Shown here: one piece after another, positions 35,291 through 44,658 of the stretch
Layout: the number at the start of each line of letters is the position of its first letter
Numbering within the stretch: the stretch's first letter is position 1
Assembly: GCA_030457025.1 (NCBI GenBank)
Contig: JAKDSA010000004.1
Coordinates: forward strand, 19,706 to 83,705
Direction of reading: 5' to 3'
Source of the DNA: Brevibacterium sp.
GTDB taxonomy: Bacteria; Actinomycetota; Actinomycetes; Actinomycetales; Brevibacteriaceae
Length of the DNA: 64,000 bases
Made by a program: the position numbers and the translations under genes
Notes under the pieces: generated by a model
What the model was told of the DNA's origin: nothing
Database searches by the model: none
What the model saw: the letters and a program-made list of their open reading frames with translations, nothing else

Positions 35291-35480
35291 GTGAGGCGTT
35301 GATGGGTGGTGTCGACCCCGACCCCGTACTTGCTGCATTTAGCTTTATCGATAGGCATGACCTGCGTTTTCATTGTTCTGCAATCGGCTCGCTGTGAGGG
35401 CAGGCGAGCGAAGATGCACAGGAGGAGCTCGATGTGCATTGCGCCCCGGCGTGCGGTGTGCCACACTGATAGTGAACAAT

Positions 35481-35502
35481 ACAGAACAAATGGTCAGTAA
35501 AT
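35481..35502. promoter_or_regulatory. PaaR-like site 4 (paaA side)
   Basis: ACAGAACAAATGGTCAGTAAAT has the conserved TGGTCAGTAAAT half and a weaker left half. It lies 94 bases before the paaA start, where repressor binding would block the paaABCDE promoter. Confidence 0.55.
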
Positions 35503-35595
35503 GCTTGCCCCGGGCCGACGGTCGGACGATGGTCGAATCGAACGGCCGGTGCGCAGCACACGGGCCAGGAGTGCGCATCCAAGGGTGGAGTGGTC

Positions 35596-36624
35596 ATGAC
35601 AACAGAAGTCACCGGGACACCGGACGAAACACATCTCGAGGCGCAGTTCGCCGACACGATCGGTCGTAAGGACCGAATCGAGCCGCGCGACTGGATGCCG
35701 GAGAAGTATCGCAAGACTCTCGTGAGGCAAGTGGCTCAGCACGCCCACTCGGAGATCATCGGCATGCAGCCCGAAGGCAACTGGATCTCCCGGGCGCCCT
35801 CGCTGCGCCGCAAGGCGATCCTGCTCGCCAAGGTCCAGGACGAGGCCGGTCACGGCCTCTACCTCTACTCGGCCGCCGAGACCCTGGGTGCGACCCGCGA
35901 CGAACTCACCGAGAAGCTCATCGCCGGCAAGCAGAAGTACTCCTCGATCTTCAACTACCCGACGCTGTCCTACACCGACGTCGGCACGATCGGCTGGCTC
36001 GTCGATGGTGCCGCGATCTGCAACCAGGTGCCCCTGTGCCGGACCTCCTTCGGCCCCTACGGCCGCGCCATGATCCGCATCTGCAAGGAAGAGTCCTTCC
36101 ACCAGCGCCAGGGCTACGAACTCCTGATGACGATGATGCGCGGCACCGACGAGCAGCGGGCCTCGGTCCAGGAGTCGGTCAACCGCTTCTGGTGGCCCTC
36201 GCTCATGATGTTCGGCCCACCCGACGACGATTCGCCGAACACCGAGCAGTCGATGGAGTGGGGCATCAAGACTCACACCAATGACGAGCTGCGCCAGAAG
36301 TTCGTCGACATGTCCGTCCCGCAGGCCGAGGCCCTGGGCGTGACCTTCCCTGACGAAGGCCTGAAGTGGAACGAGGAGCGTGGACACTACGACTTCTCGA
36401 CGCCGGACTGGGACGAATTCTGGGCAGTCGTCAAGGGCAACGGTCCCTGCAACGACCAGCGCGTGAATCACCGCAAGCGCGCCTGGGACGAGGGAGCCTG
36501 GGTGCGCGAGGCTGCGCTCGCCTTCGCCGAGAACTCGGCCGCAGACTCGGCGCCCACCGATTCCCCTGAAGCCAGCAGCGCCGCCGCACCCACCAACACC
36601 ACCGCCGAGGAGGCCGCCAAATGA
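35596..36624 (+). CDS. paaA: Ring 1,2-phenylacetyl-CoA epoxidase, catalytic subunit
   Basis: The 342-residue di-iron oxygenase subunit that forms the 1,2-epoxide of phenylacetyl-CoA. Iron-ligand motifs are visible: [17 protein letters not shown] (ExxH, first pair) and [15 protein letters not shown] (second ExxH). The C-terminal 30 residues are Ala/Ser/Thr-rich. ATG 35596 is set by GGTGGAG five bases upstream; a GTG two codons earlier is less likely. It overlaps paaB by four bases. Confidence 0.97.
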   Translation: MTTEVTGTPDETHLEAQFADTIGRKDRIEPRDWMPEKYRKTLVRQVAQHAHSEIIGMQPEGNWISRAPSLRRKAILLAKVQDEAGHGLYLYSAAETLGATRDELTEKLIAGKQKYSSIFNYPTLSYTDVGTIGWLVDGAAICNQVPLCRTSFGPYGRAMIRICKEESFHQRQGYELLMTMMRGTDEQRASVQESVNRFWWPSLMMFGPPDDDSPNTEQSMEWGIKTHTNDELRQKFVDMSVPQAEALGVTFPDEGLKWNEERGHYDFSTPDWDEFWAVVKGNGPCNDQRVNHRKRAWDEGAWVREAALAFAENSAADSAPTDSPEASSAAAPTNTTAEEAAK

Positions 36625-36956
36625 GCGCAGAGACTAACCCCAGGTCCGCCGCAGCAGGCAAGACCCCGAGCGTGCGCGGCGAATGGCCCCTCTACGAGGT
36701 GTTCGTGCGCGGCAAGCGCGGACTCAACCACGTCCACGTCGGATCGCTGCACGCAGCCGATGATCAGATGGCGATCCATCATGCCCGCGACGTCTACACC
36801 CGTCGCAACGAAGGCGTGAGCCTGTGGGTCATCCGCTCCTCGTCGATCACGGCCTCGAGCCCCGACGAGAAGGATCCCATGTTCGCTCCCAGCGGCGACA
36901 AGGTCTACCGCCATCCGACCTTCTACGACATCCCCGACGATGTCCCCCACATGTGA
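36621..36956 (+). CDS. paaB: Phenylacetyl-CoA epoxidase subunit PaaB
   Basis: A 111-residue small subunit of the multicomponent epoxygenase. The family core [52 protein letters not shown] is intact. Start overlaps the paaA stop as ATGA; paaC follows after 10 bases. Confidence 0.96.
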   Translation: MSAETNPRSAAAGKTPSVRGEWPLYEVFVRGKRGLNHVHVGSLHAADDQMAIHHARDVYTRRNEGVSLWVIRSSSITASSPDEKDPMFAPSGDKVYRHPTFYDIPDDVPHM

Positions 36957-36966
36957 GGAGGCGACG

Positions 36967-37947
36967 ATGACTGCACACGACACCAACGAACCATCCATCA
37001 ACATCGACCACGACGAAGCCGGAGCCAACATCGAGCACGGCGAGTCCGAGAACGCCTATTCGGGCCTGCTCGTCAACGACGCCAGCTGGGCCTTCGGCAC
37101 CGATTTCGAAGACCCCCTGGCCGGCGTTGACACCACCGTTCCTGAGGGCGTGGACTCACGCGAGCTCGGGGTCTACTGCCAGATGCTCGGCGACGACGCA
37201 CTGATCTTCTCCCAGCGGATCTCCGAATGGTGCTCCAATGCACCCGATCTCGAAGAGGACATCGCGCTGGCCAACATCGCCCTCGACCTGCTGGGCCAGT
37301 CCCGGCTCCTCCTCGCTCGGACAGCGGCCGCCGATCCGAGCCTTGTGCCGCAGCTGCCCGAGGGCTCGCCGGTTCCCGACGAGGACCGGCTCGCGTTCTT
37401 CCGCGAGGATCTCCAGTTCCGCAACGTCCGGCTCGCCGAGGTGCCCAATGGTGACTTCGCCGAGGCGGTCGCGAAGATCCTCATGTACTCCACCTGGCGC
37501 CTGGCGATCTTCGAACGCCTCCAGTCCAGCCGGGACTCCGTGCTCTCGGCCATCGCGGTCAAGGGCGTGAAGGAGATGTCTTACCACCGCGACTTCGCCG
37601 GCCGCTGGGTCCTCACCCTGGCTCGCGGGACCGAGGAGTCGAAGGCCCGACTCCTGAGCGCCCTCGACGGGCTCTGGCCCCTGTGGGACGAACTCTTCGA
37701 GACCCACCCGATCGAAGCCTCGGTCGCGGCCGCAGGAATCGGCGTCGACCCCGCTGAGGTGGCCGATGAAGCCGGGGTCATCCTCGACCAGGTCTTCGCC
37801 GCAGCCGGCATCGACCGCCCCGAACGCGGCGCCCTGGCCGGAGTGCGAGGGCAGAAGGGCCGCGACGGACTGCACACCGAAGCACTGTCGAAGATGCTCG
37901 CCGACATGCAGGTCGTCGCCCGTCAATATCCGGAAGGACAATGGTGA
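36967..37947 (+). CDS. paaC: Phenylacetyl-CoA epoxidase structural subunit PaaC
   Basis: A 326-residue ferritin-like partner of PaaA. It has YCQMLGDDALIFSQRISEWCSNAPDLEEDIALANIALDLLGQSR and KEMSYHRDFAGRWVLTLARGTEES, as in the family, and an acidic N-terminal extension (about 1-45) longer than usual. GAGGAGG lies six bases before the ATG. It overlaps paaD. Confidence 0.95.
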   Translation: MTAHDTNEPSINIDHDEAGANIEHGESENAYSGLLVNDASWAFGTDFEDPLAGVDTTVPEGVDSRELGVYCQMLGDDALIFSQRISEWCSNAPDLEEDIALANIALDLLGQSRLLLARTAAADPSLVPQLPEGSPVPDEDRLAFFREDLQFRNVRLAEVPNGDFAEAVAKILMYSTWRLAIFERLQSSRDSVLSAIAVKGVKEMSYHRDFAGRWVLTLARGTEESKARLLSALDGLWPLWDELFETHPIEASVAAAGIGVDPAEVADEAGVILDQVFAAAGIDRPERGALAGVRGQKGRDGLHTEALSKMLADMQVVARQYPEGQW

Positions 37948-38531
37948 CCGCAGCACTTCAGACCCACGAGTCCATCATCCGCGACGGCCGTGACGACCGC
38001 GACGCCCGGTCCGCCGACGCCGGCAGCAGCCCCGCCGAACCGCTCGACCGTGCCCGCGCAGCAGCAGCTCGCGTGACGGATCCGGAGATGCCGATGCTCA
38101 CGCTCGTCGACCTCGGCGTGCTCCGTGATGTCGCGATCGAGGACGGACGCGTCGTCACGACCATCACCCCCACCTACTCGGGGTGTCCGGCGATGGCGAC
38201 GATGCGCGATGATCTGCAGCGCGAACTCCAGGACGCGGGATTCGAAGACGCCGAGGTGCGGGTGTCCCTGACGCCGGCCTGGACGAGTGACTGGATCACC
38301 GAAGAGGGGCGGAAGGCACTCAAGGGTGCCGGAATCTCCCCACCCGGGCAAGCACCCAGGCATCAGGGACCTGTGGCTCTGACCCTCATGCCCACGAATC
38401 GAGCCCTGACCTGCACCCTGTGCGGCTCTGCCAATGTGAAGCTGTCCTCGGAATTCGGGCCGACGGCGTGCAAGGCGATGTACCAGTGCCTGGACTGCCT
38501 CGAACCGTTCCAGCATGTGAAGGAGATCTGA
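37941..38531 (+). CDS. paaD: Phenylacetate degradation protein PaaD (MIP18/DUF59 family)
   Basis: Thought to help mature the iron-sulfur cluster of the epoxidase reductase. The 196 residues hold a DUF59 domain (VTDPEMPMLTLVDLGVLRDVAIEDGRVVTTITPTYSGCPAM) and a C-terminal zinc ribbon (CTLCGSANV and CLDCLEPF). ATG 37941 overlaps paaC by seven bases; the next codon, GTG 37944, has better spacing from AAGGA. Confidence 0.94.
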   Translation: MVTAALQTHESIIRDGRDDRDARSADAGSSPAEPLDRARAAAARVTDPEMPMLTLVDLGVLRDVAIEDGRVVTTITPTYSGCPAMATMRDDLQRELQDAGFEDAEVRVSLTPAWTSDWITEEGRKALKGAGISPPGQAPRHQGPVALTLMPTNRALTCTLCGSANVKLSSEFGPTACKAMYQCLDCLEPFQHVKEI

Positions 38532-38532
38532 G

Positions 38533-39678
38533 ATGACCGAAACGATCAATCAGAGCGCCGAGGCGACTGCCGCAGCCGATTCGGACACGTCGACCGAGCC
38601 GACCGTTTCAGGCGCGGGTGCTCCCCGGTCGAGCTTCTACCCACTGACCGTGAAGTCCGTCGACCACCTCACAGAGGACTCGGCGGCAGTGACCTTCGAC
38701 GTCCCAGCCGAATACGCTGAGCTCTTCGACTTCGCCGCGGGACAGTCTCTGACCCTGCGCCGGATGATCGACGGCGGAGAACACCGCCGCTCGTATTCCA
38801 TCTGCGCCCCGGCCGGAACCGATCCGCGCATCGGCGTCCGCGAGATTCCCGACGGACTCTTCTCCCAGTGGCTCGTCAACGACGTCCGACCGGGTGAGAC
38901 CATCGAGGTTCAGCCGCCCAGCGGCAGCTTCCAGGCCGACCCGGACCTCGGCGGACGGCACCTGTGCATCGCGGCAGGATCCGGCATCACTCCGATGCTC
39001 TCGATCGCCACCACCGTGCTGTCGAACCCGGACGCCTCTCTCACTTTGCTCTACGGCAATCGCACCACGAACACCGTGATGTTCGCCGAGGAGCTCGCTG
39101 ACCTCAAGGACTCCCGCAACCAGCAGCTCGACCTCATCCACGTCCTCTCCCGCGAACCCCGCGAGGTCGACCTCTTCTCAGGTCGCCTCGACGAGGAGAA
39201 GCTGCGTGCGCTGCTGACGAACCTGGTGCCCATCGGCGACATGGACCACGTGTGGCTGTGCGGACCTTTCGGCATGCTCAGCGACGCTCGTTCCGTCCTC
39301 GCCGAATTCGGTGTGCCGAAGGACAAGATCCACTTCGAACTCTTCTACGTCGACGAACCGCCACCGGCGGTCGTCCACGCGGACAAGGTCGTCGAGGGTG
39401 CGACCAGCGACGTCACGATCGTCCTCGACGGACGACGTTCCACCTCGGCGATGTCACAGGGACAGACGATCCTCGACTCCGCCCAGGAGTCACGCTCGGA
39501 CCTGCCGTTTGCCTGCAAGGGCGGAGTGTGCGGGACCTGCCGCGCCAAGATCTGCGGGGGAGAAGTCGAGATGGTCCGCAACTACGCCCTCGAAGACTCC
39601 GAGGTCGAGGCGAACTTCGTGCTCACCTGCCAGACCTTCCCCGTCAGCGACGAGGTCACGGTCGACTACGATTCATGA
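38533..39678 (+). CDS. paaE: Phenylacetyl-CoA epoxidase reductase PaaE
   Basis: The 381-residue electron-transfer subunit. FAD domain with RRSYSICAP, NAD(P) domain with IAAGSGITPMLSIATTVL and WLCGPFGML, and a C-terminal plant-type 2Fe-2S domain with FACKGGVCGTCRAKICGG and the last cysteine in VLTCQTFP. It starts one base after the paaD stop, after AAGGAG. It passes NADPH electrons to PaaAC. Confidence 0.96.
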   Translation: MTETINQSAEATAAADSDTSTEPTVSGAGAPRSSFYPLTVKSVDHLTEDSAAVTFDVPAEYAELFDFAAGQSLTLRRMIDGGEHRRSYSICAPAGTDPRIGVREIPDGLFSQWLVNDVRPGETIEVQPPSGSFQADPDLGGRHLCIAAGSGITPMLSIATTVLSNPDASLTLLYGNRTTNTVMFAEELADLKDSRNQQLDLIHVLSREPREVDLFSGRLDEEKLRALLTNLVPIGDMDHVWLCGPFGMLSDARSVLAEFGVPKDKIHFELFYVDEPPPAVVHADKVVEGATSDVTIVLDGRRSTSAMSQGQTILDSAQESRSDLPFACKGGVCGTCRAKICGGEVEMVRNYALEDSEVEANFVLTCQTFPVSDEVTVDYDS

Positions 39679-39806
39679 GTCGAATCGTCCGCAGATCGAA
39701 TTCCGCCCGCTGGCACACGCCCCGAGACTTCTGAGCATCTGACGTTCTCGGTCGCTAGGCTTGAGAACTGTCGACGCTGCACCACACACCACACCTGAGG
39801 AGACCC

Positions 39807-40973
39807 ATGCCCGAGGCTTTCATCCTGGACGGACTGCGCACACCTATCGGCCGCTACGGCGGAGTCCTTGCTGATCAGCGACCCGATGACCTCGTCGCGA
39901 CCACGCTCAAGGCCGTCGTCGACCGCTCCGGGATCGATCCAGGCGACATCGACGAGGTGATCCTCGGCTCGGCGAACCAGGCCGGTGAGGACAACCGTAA
40001 CGTCGCTCGCATGGCTGTGCTGCTGGCGGGTCTGCCCGAGTCCGTTCCCGGGTTCACCGTCAATCGTCTGTGTGCCTCCGGGCTGACCGCGATCACGACG
40101 GCACGGCAGATGATCGCGGCCGGTGACGCCGATGTGGTTGTCGCCGGCGGCGTCGAATCGATGACACGTGCACCCTGGGTGACGGAAAAGCCGCAGCGGC
40201 CCTGGGCGAAACCGGGCAAGTCCTGGGACACCTCGATCGGCTGGCGGTTCACCAACCCCGCCTTCGGTGAGGACACGACCCTGTCGATGCCCCAGACCGC
40301 CGAACGTGTGGCCGAGCAGTGGAAGCTGGAGCGTGAAGAGCTCGATGCCTTCGCCTACGCCTCGCATCAGTTGGCACTCGCGGCGCAGGAGGCGGGCAAG
40401 TTCGATCCCGAGATCCTGCCCATCGGCGACATCAGCGCCGATGAGGGGCCACGGGCGGACACCACCGTGGAGAAGCTCGCCAAGCTGCGGGCGATCCACG
40501 GACCCGGGGGAGTCATCACCGCCGGCAACTCCTCCTCGCTCAACGACGGTGCCGCCGTGACGATTCTCGTCAGCGAACGCTATGCCGAGAAGCACGGTCT
40601 GAGCCCCAGAGCACGCGTCGTCACCGGTGCCAGCGCCGGTGTCTCCCCGGAGATCATGGGCATCGGCCCGGTCCCGGCCACCCGCAAGGCCCTCGACCGC
40701 GTCGGCTGGAGCGTCGACGATCTCGAGACCGTGGAACTCAACGAAGCCTTCGCCTCCCAGTCTCTGGCCTGCATCGGAGACCTGGGGCTCGATCCGGAGA
40801 CCGTCAACGGCTTCGGCGGTGCGATCGCGCTGGGCCACCCCTTGGGCTGCTCGGGAGCACGCATCACCCTGACACTGCTCAACCGCCTCGAACAGGCCGA
40901 TGCCAAACGCGGACTGGCGACGATGTGCGTCGGCGTCGGCCAGGGCTCGGCACTGCTGTTGGAGCGAGTATGA
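39807..40973 (+). CDS. paaJ: 3-oxoadipyl-CoA / 3-oxo-5,6-dehydrosuberyl-CoA thiolase
   Basis: A 388-residue thiolase with the nucleophilic Cys89 in NRLCASGL, NEAFASQSLACI, and the C-terminal GHPLGCSGAR and CVGVGQGSALL motifs. It releases acetyl-CoA twice at the end of the phenylacetate route. GAGGAG precedes the ATG. The 128-base gap after paaE may hold a second promoter. Overlap with paaF by four bases starts a coupled paaJ-F-H set. Confidence 0.93.
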   Translation: MPEAFILDGLRTPIGRYGGVLADQRPDDLVATTLKAVVDRSGIDPGDIDEVILGSANQAGEDNRNVARMAVLLAGLPESVPGFTVNRLCASGLTAITTARQMIAAGDADVVVAGGVESMTRAPWVTEKPQRPWAKPGKSWDTSIGWRFTNPAFGEDTTLSMPQTAERVAEQWKLEREELDAFAYASHQLALAAQEAGKFDPEILPIGDISADEGPRADTTVEKLAKLRAIHGPGGVITAGNSSSLNDGAAVTILVSERYAEKHGLSPRARVVTGASAGVSPEIMGIGPVPATRKALDRVGWSVDDLETVELNEAFASQSLACIGDLGLDPETVNGFGGAIALGHPLGCSGARITLTLLNRLEQADAKRGLATMCVGVGQGSALLLERV

Positions 40974-41896
40974 GCGCCGGCGGCAGCGCCGCGACCACAG
41001 CGGGCGGCACGACCGGCGGCGCCGGAGACGCGAACTTTCCGCTGCTGATCGAACGCTGCGAGGACCGGGTCATCATCCGGCTGAATCGACCCGAAGTGCG
41101 CAACGCCATCGACCAGAACATGGCCGATGCCCTCCACGAGGTGTGCGCGGAGCTCGAAGCCGAGCCGAAGGTCGCCATCCTCACAGGTTCGAACGGCGTC
41201 TTCGCCGCCGGTGCCGACATCGGCCAGCTGCTGGGCCGCGGCCGCGAAGAGGCCCTGGCCGGCATCAACTCCAAGGTCTTCACCCGCATCCAGGAACTGC
41301 CGATGCCCGTCATCGCCCTCGTCGGTGGAGTCGCTCTGGGCGGCGGAGCCGAGCTGGCATTCGCCTGCGACTTCCGCATCGGGACACCGACGACGAAGAT
41401 CGGCAACCCCGAGACGGGGCTGGGCATCCTCGCCGCGGCCGGAGCCGCCTGGCGTCTGCGCGAACTCGTGGGGGAACCACGGGCCAAGGAGATCCTCTTG
41501 GCGGGACGGACTCTCCAGGCCGAAGAGGCCAAATCGATCGGCCTACTCAACGACGTCGTCGACCCCGAGGACCTCGAACTCGCAGGTGAGGCACTTGCCG
41601 ATCGGATCGCGAGCTTCGCACCTCTGGCCGTGAGGCTGAGCAAATCGGCATTCCATGCCCCGCGTGAGGCACATCCGCTCATCGACAATCTGGCCCAGGC
41701 CGTGCTGTTCGAGACCGAGGAGAAGCACACTCGGATGACTGCCTTCCTCGAGAAGCGGGAAGCGAAGAAGCGGCAGAAGGCCGAAGCTGTGGCCACCGAG
41801 GCCATGGACGAGCAGTCCGACCCTCGACATGAGCAAACTGATCCGCGGGCAGTCCAAGACGCTGCCCGAGATGAGGAGAGAGGCAGCGCCGAATGA
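40970..41896 (+). CDS. paaF: Enoyl-CoA hydratase (PaaF-like)
   Basis: A 308-residue crotonase-fold hydratase acting on 2,3-dehydroadipyl-CoA. The oxyanion-hole segments are FAAGADIGQLLG and LVGGVALGGGAELAFACDFRIG, and the Glu pair lies in NPETGLGILAAAGAAW. It carries a 25-residue Ala/Gly N-terminal tail and an unusual charged C-terminal tail of about 45 residues (KREAKKRQKAEAVATE...). ATG overlaps the thiolase stop as ATGA. Confidence 0.88.
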   Translation: MSAGGSAATTAGGTTGGAGDANFPLLIERCEDRVIIRLNRPEVRNAIDQNMADALHEVCAELEAEPKVAILTGSNGVFAAGADIGQLLGRGREEALAGINSKVFTRIQELPMPVIALVGGVALGGGAELAFACDFRIGTPTTKIGNPETGLGILAAAGAAWRLRELVGEPRAKEILLAGRTLQAEEAKSIGLLNDVVDPEDLELAGEALADRIASFAPLAVRLSKSAFHAPREAHPLIDNLAQAVLFETEEKHTRMTAFLEKREAKKRQKAEAVATEAMDEQSDPRHEQTDPRAVQDAARDEERGSAE

Positions 41897-42780
41897 GCGA
41901 GCAGAGGGCACACGAACCGGACGCGGTGCACACCGCTGACACAGGTCGGGCCGCCCCCGTGGTCCCGGAGACGGTCGGTGTCTACGGCGGCGGCCGGATG
42001 GGCGCGGGAATCGCCCACGCATTCGCCAGCGCCGGTGCCCGCGTCATCATCATCGAGAACACCGAAGAGACGGTGGCCGCGGCGAAGGAGCGCATCGACG
42101 CCTCGATCGAGAAGTCGGCATCCAAGGGCCTCGAAGTCAAGGGCAGCGTCGAGGTCGTGCGCGATCCCACGCTGCTCGATCAGGCACTGCTCGTCGTCGA
42201 AGCCGTCCCGGAGATCGTCGAACTCAAGCAGGAGATCCTGGCGGCCATCGCGAAGCACGCGCCGGCCGCGAGCATTGCCACGAACACGAGTGCCCTGTCC
42301 ATCGATGAGCTCGCCGCCGCACTGCCTAGGCCCCAGGCGCTCATCGGACTGCACTTCTTCAACCCCGTCCCCGTGTCCGACCTCGTCGAGGTCGTCGTCG
42401 GCACTCACACCCGACCAGAACTCGTCGACGTCGCAAAGTCCTGGGTTGAGGGCTTGGGGAAGACGGCGATCACGGTCAAGGACTCGCCGGGATTCGCCTC
42501 CAGCCGCCTCGGCGTGGCCCTGGCTCTCGAAGCGGTGCGGATGGTCGAGGAGGGAGTCGCGAGTGCCGAGGACATCGACAACGCGATGACCCTGGGCTAC
42601 CGCCACCCTGCTGGACCGCTGAAGACCACGGACATCGTCGGCCTCGACATCCGCCTCGGCATCGCCGAGCACCTGGAAGCGGAACTGGGGCCCAGGTTCA
42701 CCCCGCCGCAGCTGCTCAAAGACAAGGTCGACGCAGGTCAACTGGGTCGAAAGTCCGGCCAGGGATTCTATACTTGGTGA
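41893..42780 (+). CDS. paaH: 3-hydroxyadipyl-CoA dehydrogenase (PaaH-like)
   Basis: A 295-residue NAD-dependent 3-hydroxyacyl-CoA dehydrogenase. The Rossmann motif is VGVYGGGRMGAGIAHAFASAG; the catalytic His is in LIGLHFFNPVPVSDLVEVV; the C-terminal domain ends LGRKSGQGFYTW. Overlaps paaF by four bases. Its product is the substrate of PaaJ. Confidence 0.93.
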   Translation: MSEQRAHEPDAVHTADTGRAAPVVPETVGVYGGGRMGAGIAHAFASAGARVIIIENTEETVAAAKERIDASIEKSASKGLEVKGSVEVVRDPTLLDQALLVVEAVPEIVELKQEILAAIAKHAPAASIATNTSALSIDELAAALPRPQALIGLHFFNPVPVSDLVEVVVGTHTRPELVDVAKSWVEGLGKTAITVKDSPGFASSRLGVALALEAVRMVEEGVASAEDIDNAMTLGYRHPAGPLKTTDIVGLDIRLGIAEHLEAELGPRFTPPQLLKDKVDAGQLGRKSGQGFYTW

Positions 42781-42829
42781 CCAGGCGGCATCGTCCGCTT
42801 GCCGCACCGTCATCTGCAAAGGAGCACAC

Positions 42830-43606
42830 GTGACCGAGATCCGACTGTCCAACCGGGGGAACATCGCCGAGATCGTCCTCGACGGCCCCGATTCCCGCAA
42901 CGCACTCGACGCGGACAACCTCCGCGACCTTGCCGCGGCAGTGTCCAAGGTCGCCGAGGCGGTCCCGAGCGTTCGCGCGCTCCTGATCCGGGGAGAGGGC
43001 AAGGTCTTCAGCTCCGGTCGCGACATCTCGGCCGTCGACGTCGAAACCGATGACGCACACGCATTCCTGGCTGAGGCGTTCACGCCCGTCTTCCAAGCCA
43101 TTCGCGCCCTGCCGATCCCCGTGATCTCGCAGGTCCAGGGGGCCGCCCTGGGACTGGGCTTCGGCGTCGCTGCGGCCGCAGACATCATCATCGCCGCCGA
43201 CAATGCGAAGTTCGGTTCGCCCTTCGCCGCGATCGGCGCGATGCTCGACTCGGGCGCACACCACGTGTTCCTCGACCGGGTGGGCTACCACCGAACGATG
43301 GATCTCATCATCACCGGTGACTTCATGACCGGCGCCGAGGCGGCCGCTGCCGGCATCGTGTCCCGTGTGGTTCCAGTTGAGGAGCTGGCCGAGTTCGTGG
43401 AGTCGAAGCTGTCGACGATCGTGACCGGCCCGGCCGAGGCCTTCGCGATGGAGAAGGGCTTCGTGCAGAAGCTTGCCGACGAGCGACCGCCCCTGGCGCA
43501 GGTGCTCGCGGAGGAGGCCAACCTCCAGGAGTCCGCCCGCCAGACCCCGGACTATGCCGAAGGGTTCAAGGCCTTCCAAGAGCGCCGGGCGCCGAAGTTC
43601 ACCTGA
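42830..43606 (+). CDS. paaG: Ring 1,2-epoxyphenylacetyl-CoA isomerase
   Basis: A 258-residue crotonase-fold isomerase that turns the epoxide into oxepin-CoA. Oxyanion-hole segments FSSGRDISAVD and VQGAALGLGFGVAAAADIIIA; the acid residue in AMLDSGAHH is Asp rather than the hydratase Glu, as in PaaG. The start is GTG at 42830 with AAAGGAG seven bases upstream. It is the last gene of the rightward paa set. Confidence 0.88.
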   Translation: MTEIRLSNRGNIAEIVLDGPDSRNALDADNLRDLAAAVSKVAEAVPSVRALLIRGEGKVFSSGRDISAVDVETDDAHAFLAEAFTPVFQAIRALPIPVISQVQGAALGLGFGVAAAADIIIAADNAKFGSPFAAIGAMLDSGAHHVFLDRVGYHRTMDLIITGDFMTGAEAAAAGIVSRVVPVEELAEFVESKLSTIVTGPAEAFAMEKGFVQKLADERPPLAQVLAEEANLQESARQTPDYAEGFKAFQERRAPKFT

Positions 43607-43639
43607 GCTGGCGTTGGAGCTCTGCCCCGAACCCTGAGA

Positions 43640-43981
43640 TCACTTGGCGGGCTGGACCTCGTCCTCGACGACCCATTTGTGATTCGTCATCGTCATGTCA
43701 CCCATATCGAGGTCGACCATGTAGACGGTGTCGTCGGTCGAGCTGTCGATCGTTGCTTCAGTGCCCTTCATTCCGGGCATATGGTCAGCGGTGAGAGTGA
43801 CTTCATCGCCGACCGCAGATGTGGGGTCGGATGCTTTGTCGATACCCTTGGGTGGCTGGCCGCCGTCTGCGGCGTGCTCATGGCTGTCATCGTGCTCCTC
43901 ACCCGGTGCCGACTCGGAGTGGATTTCTTCATGTCTCTGCTTGGATTTCACTGGCTGTGATGGCCTGAGCACGAGTGGCAT
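43640..43981 (-). CDS. YdhK/DUF1541-like protein, single domain, no signal peptide
   Basis: A 113-residue protein whose second half matches one DUF1541 unit (PPKGIDKASDPTSAVGDEVTLTADHMPGMKGTEATIDSSTDDTVYMVD and NHKWVVEDEVQPAK). Typical YdhK proteins are exported lipoproteins with two such units. Here the His/Glu-rich N-terminus (SAPGEEHDDSHEHAADGG) resembles their linker but no signal sequence precedes it, so the gene may be 5'-truncated. The His/Met-rich content suggests metal binding. It is divergent from a CueP-like gene with a copper-type operator between. Confidence 0.65.
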   Translation of the reverse strand: MPLVLRPSQPVKSKQRHEEIHSESAPGEEHDDSHEHAADGGQPPKGIDKASDPTSAVGDEVTLTADHMPGMKGTEATIDSSTDDTVYMVDLDMGDMTMTNHKWVVEDEVQPAK

Positions 43982-43993
43982 TCGATGCCGACG

Positions 43994-44014
43994 CTATACG
44001 TCGAGGGGGTATAG
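43994..44014. promoter_or_regulatory. CsoR-like copper operator
   Basis: CTATAC and GTATAG flank a G-rich centre; the inner ATACGTCGAGGGGGTAT is close to the known Bacillus CsoR site ATACCCTACGGGGGTAT. It lies between the divergent YdhK-like and CueP-like starts. No csoR gene is in the window. Confidence 0.6.
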
Positions 44015-44046
44015 TTGTCAACGTGATTCAGACGGAGATGAGAGGC

Positions 44047-44631
44047 GTGGCGAACCTGAGGCGAGTCATCGCAATTGCGGCCCTGACCTTGTTGCTAGCA
44101 GGTTGTGGAACCGACGATTCGGGCTCCGGATCCGGCGGCGATCAGGTGTCGACGGAGGAGTTCCTCTCCGAGCACGGATTGGACGGGATGAGCGCCGTTG
44201 AAGCCATTGACCATCTTGACCGACTGGCAGTGGCTGACCGCCCGAGCGATCTCATGGCGTCGGTCTACCCCGATGAGCTGGTGCTTGCCGGTGAAGCACA
44301 GGAAGTGACTTTCGACCTGCCGAAGGAGAAATCGTATGTGTCGATTGCTCCCTACGTGAACACCACCCACGACTGCTTCTACCACAGCCTGACAACCTGT
44401 CGTGGAGAGCTCAGCAACGAGGAAATCGACGTGCAGATCACCGACAGCGCCACCGGCGAACTGCTCGTCGACGAGCAGGCGATGACGTTCGACAATGGCT
44501 TCGCCGGATTCTGGGTCCCGAGCGACATCGCCGGAACCATCGACATCACTCACGAGGGGAAATCAGGTTCCGTTGAACTCTCGACTGCCGATGACGGGGC
44601 GACCTGCATCACCGACATTCGGCTCTCCTGA
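44047..44631 (+). CDS. CueP-like copper-binding lipoprotein
   Basis: A 194-residue exported lipoprotein: basic start, hydrophobic IAIAALTLLLAGC lipobox, then the CueP domain with FLSEHGLDGMSAVEAIDHLDRL, RPSDLMASVYPDEL, a CxxxxxxxC pair in HDCFYHSLTTCRGEL and DNGFAGFWVPSDI. CueP holds copper in the cell envelope. GTG 44047 is preferred because GGAG lies nine bases upstream; ATG 44038 is also possible. A CsoR-like site precedes it, so copper induction is likely. Confidence 0.85.
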   Translation: MANLRRVIAIAALTLLLAGCGTDDSGSGSGGDQVSTEEFLSEHGLDGMSAVEAIDHLDRLAVADRPSDLMASVYPDELVLAGEAQEVTFDLPKEKSYVSIAPYVNTTHDCFYHSLTTCRGELSNEEIDVQITDSATGELLVDEQAMTFDNGFAGFWVPSDIAGTIDITHEGKSGSVELSTADDGATCITDIRLS

Positions 44632-44658
44632 TCAGAAGCCTTGGCCGTCCGGGCCGCA

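Noticed and set aside
40879-43203. 774-codon open frame antisense to paaJ-paaF-paaH-paaG
   Set aside because: Mirror of four well-supported genes, Arg/Ser/Ala-rich with no domain.
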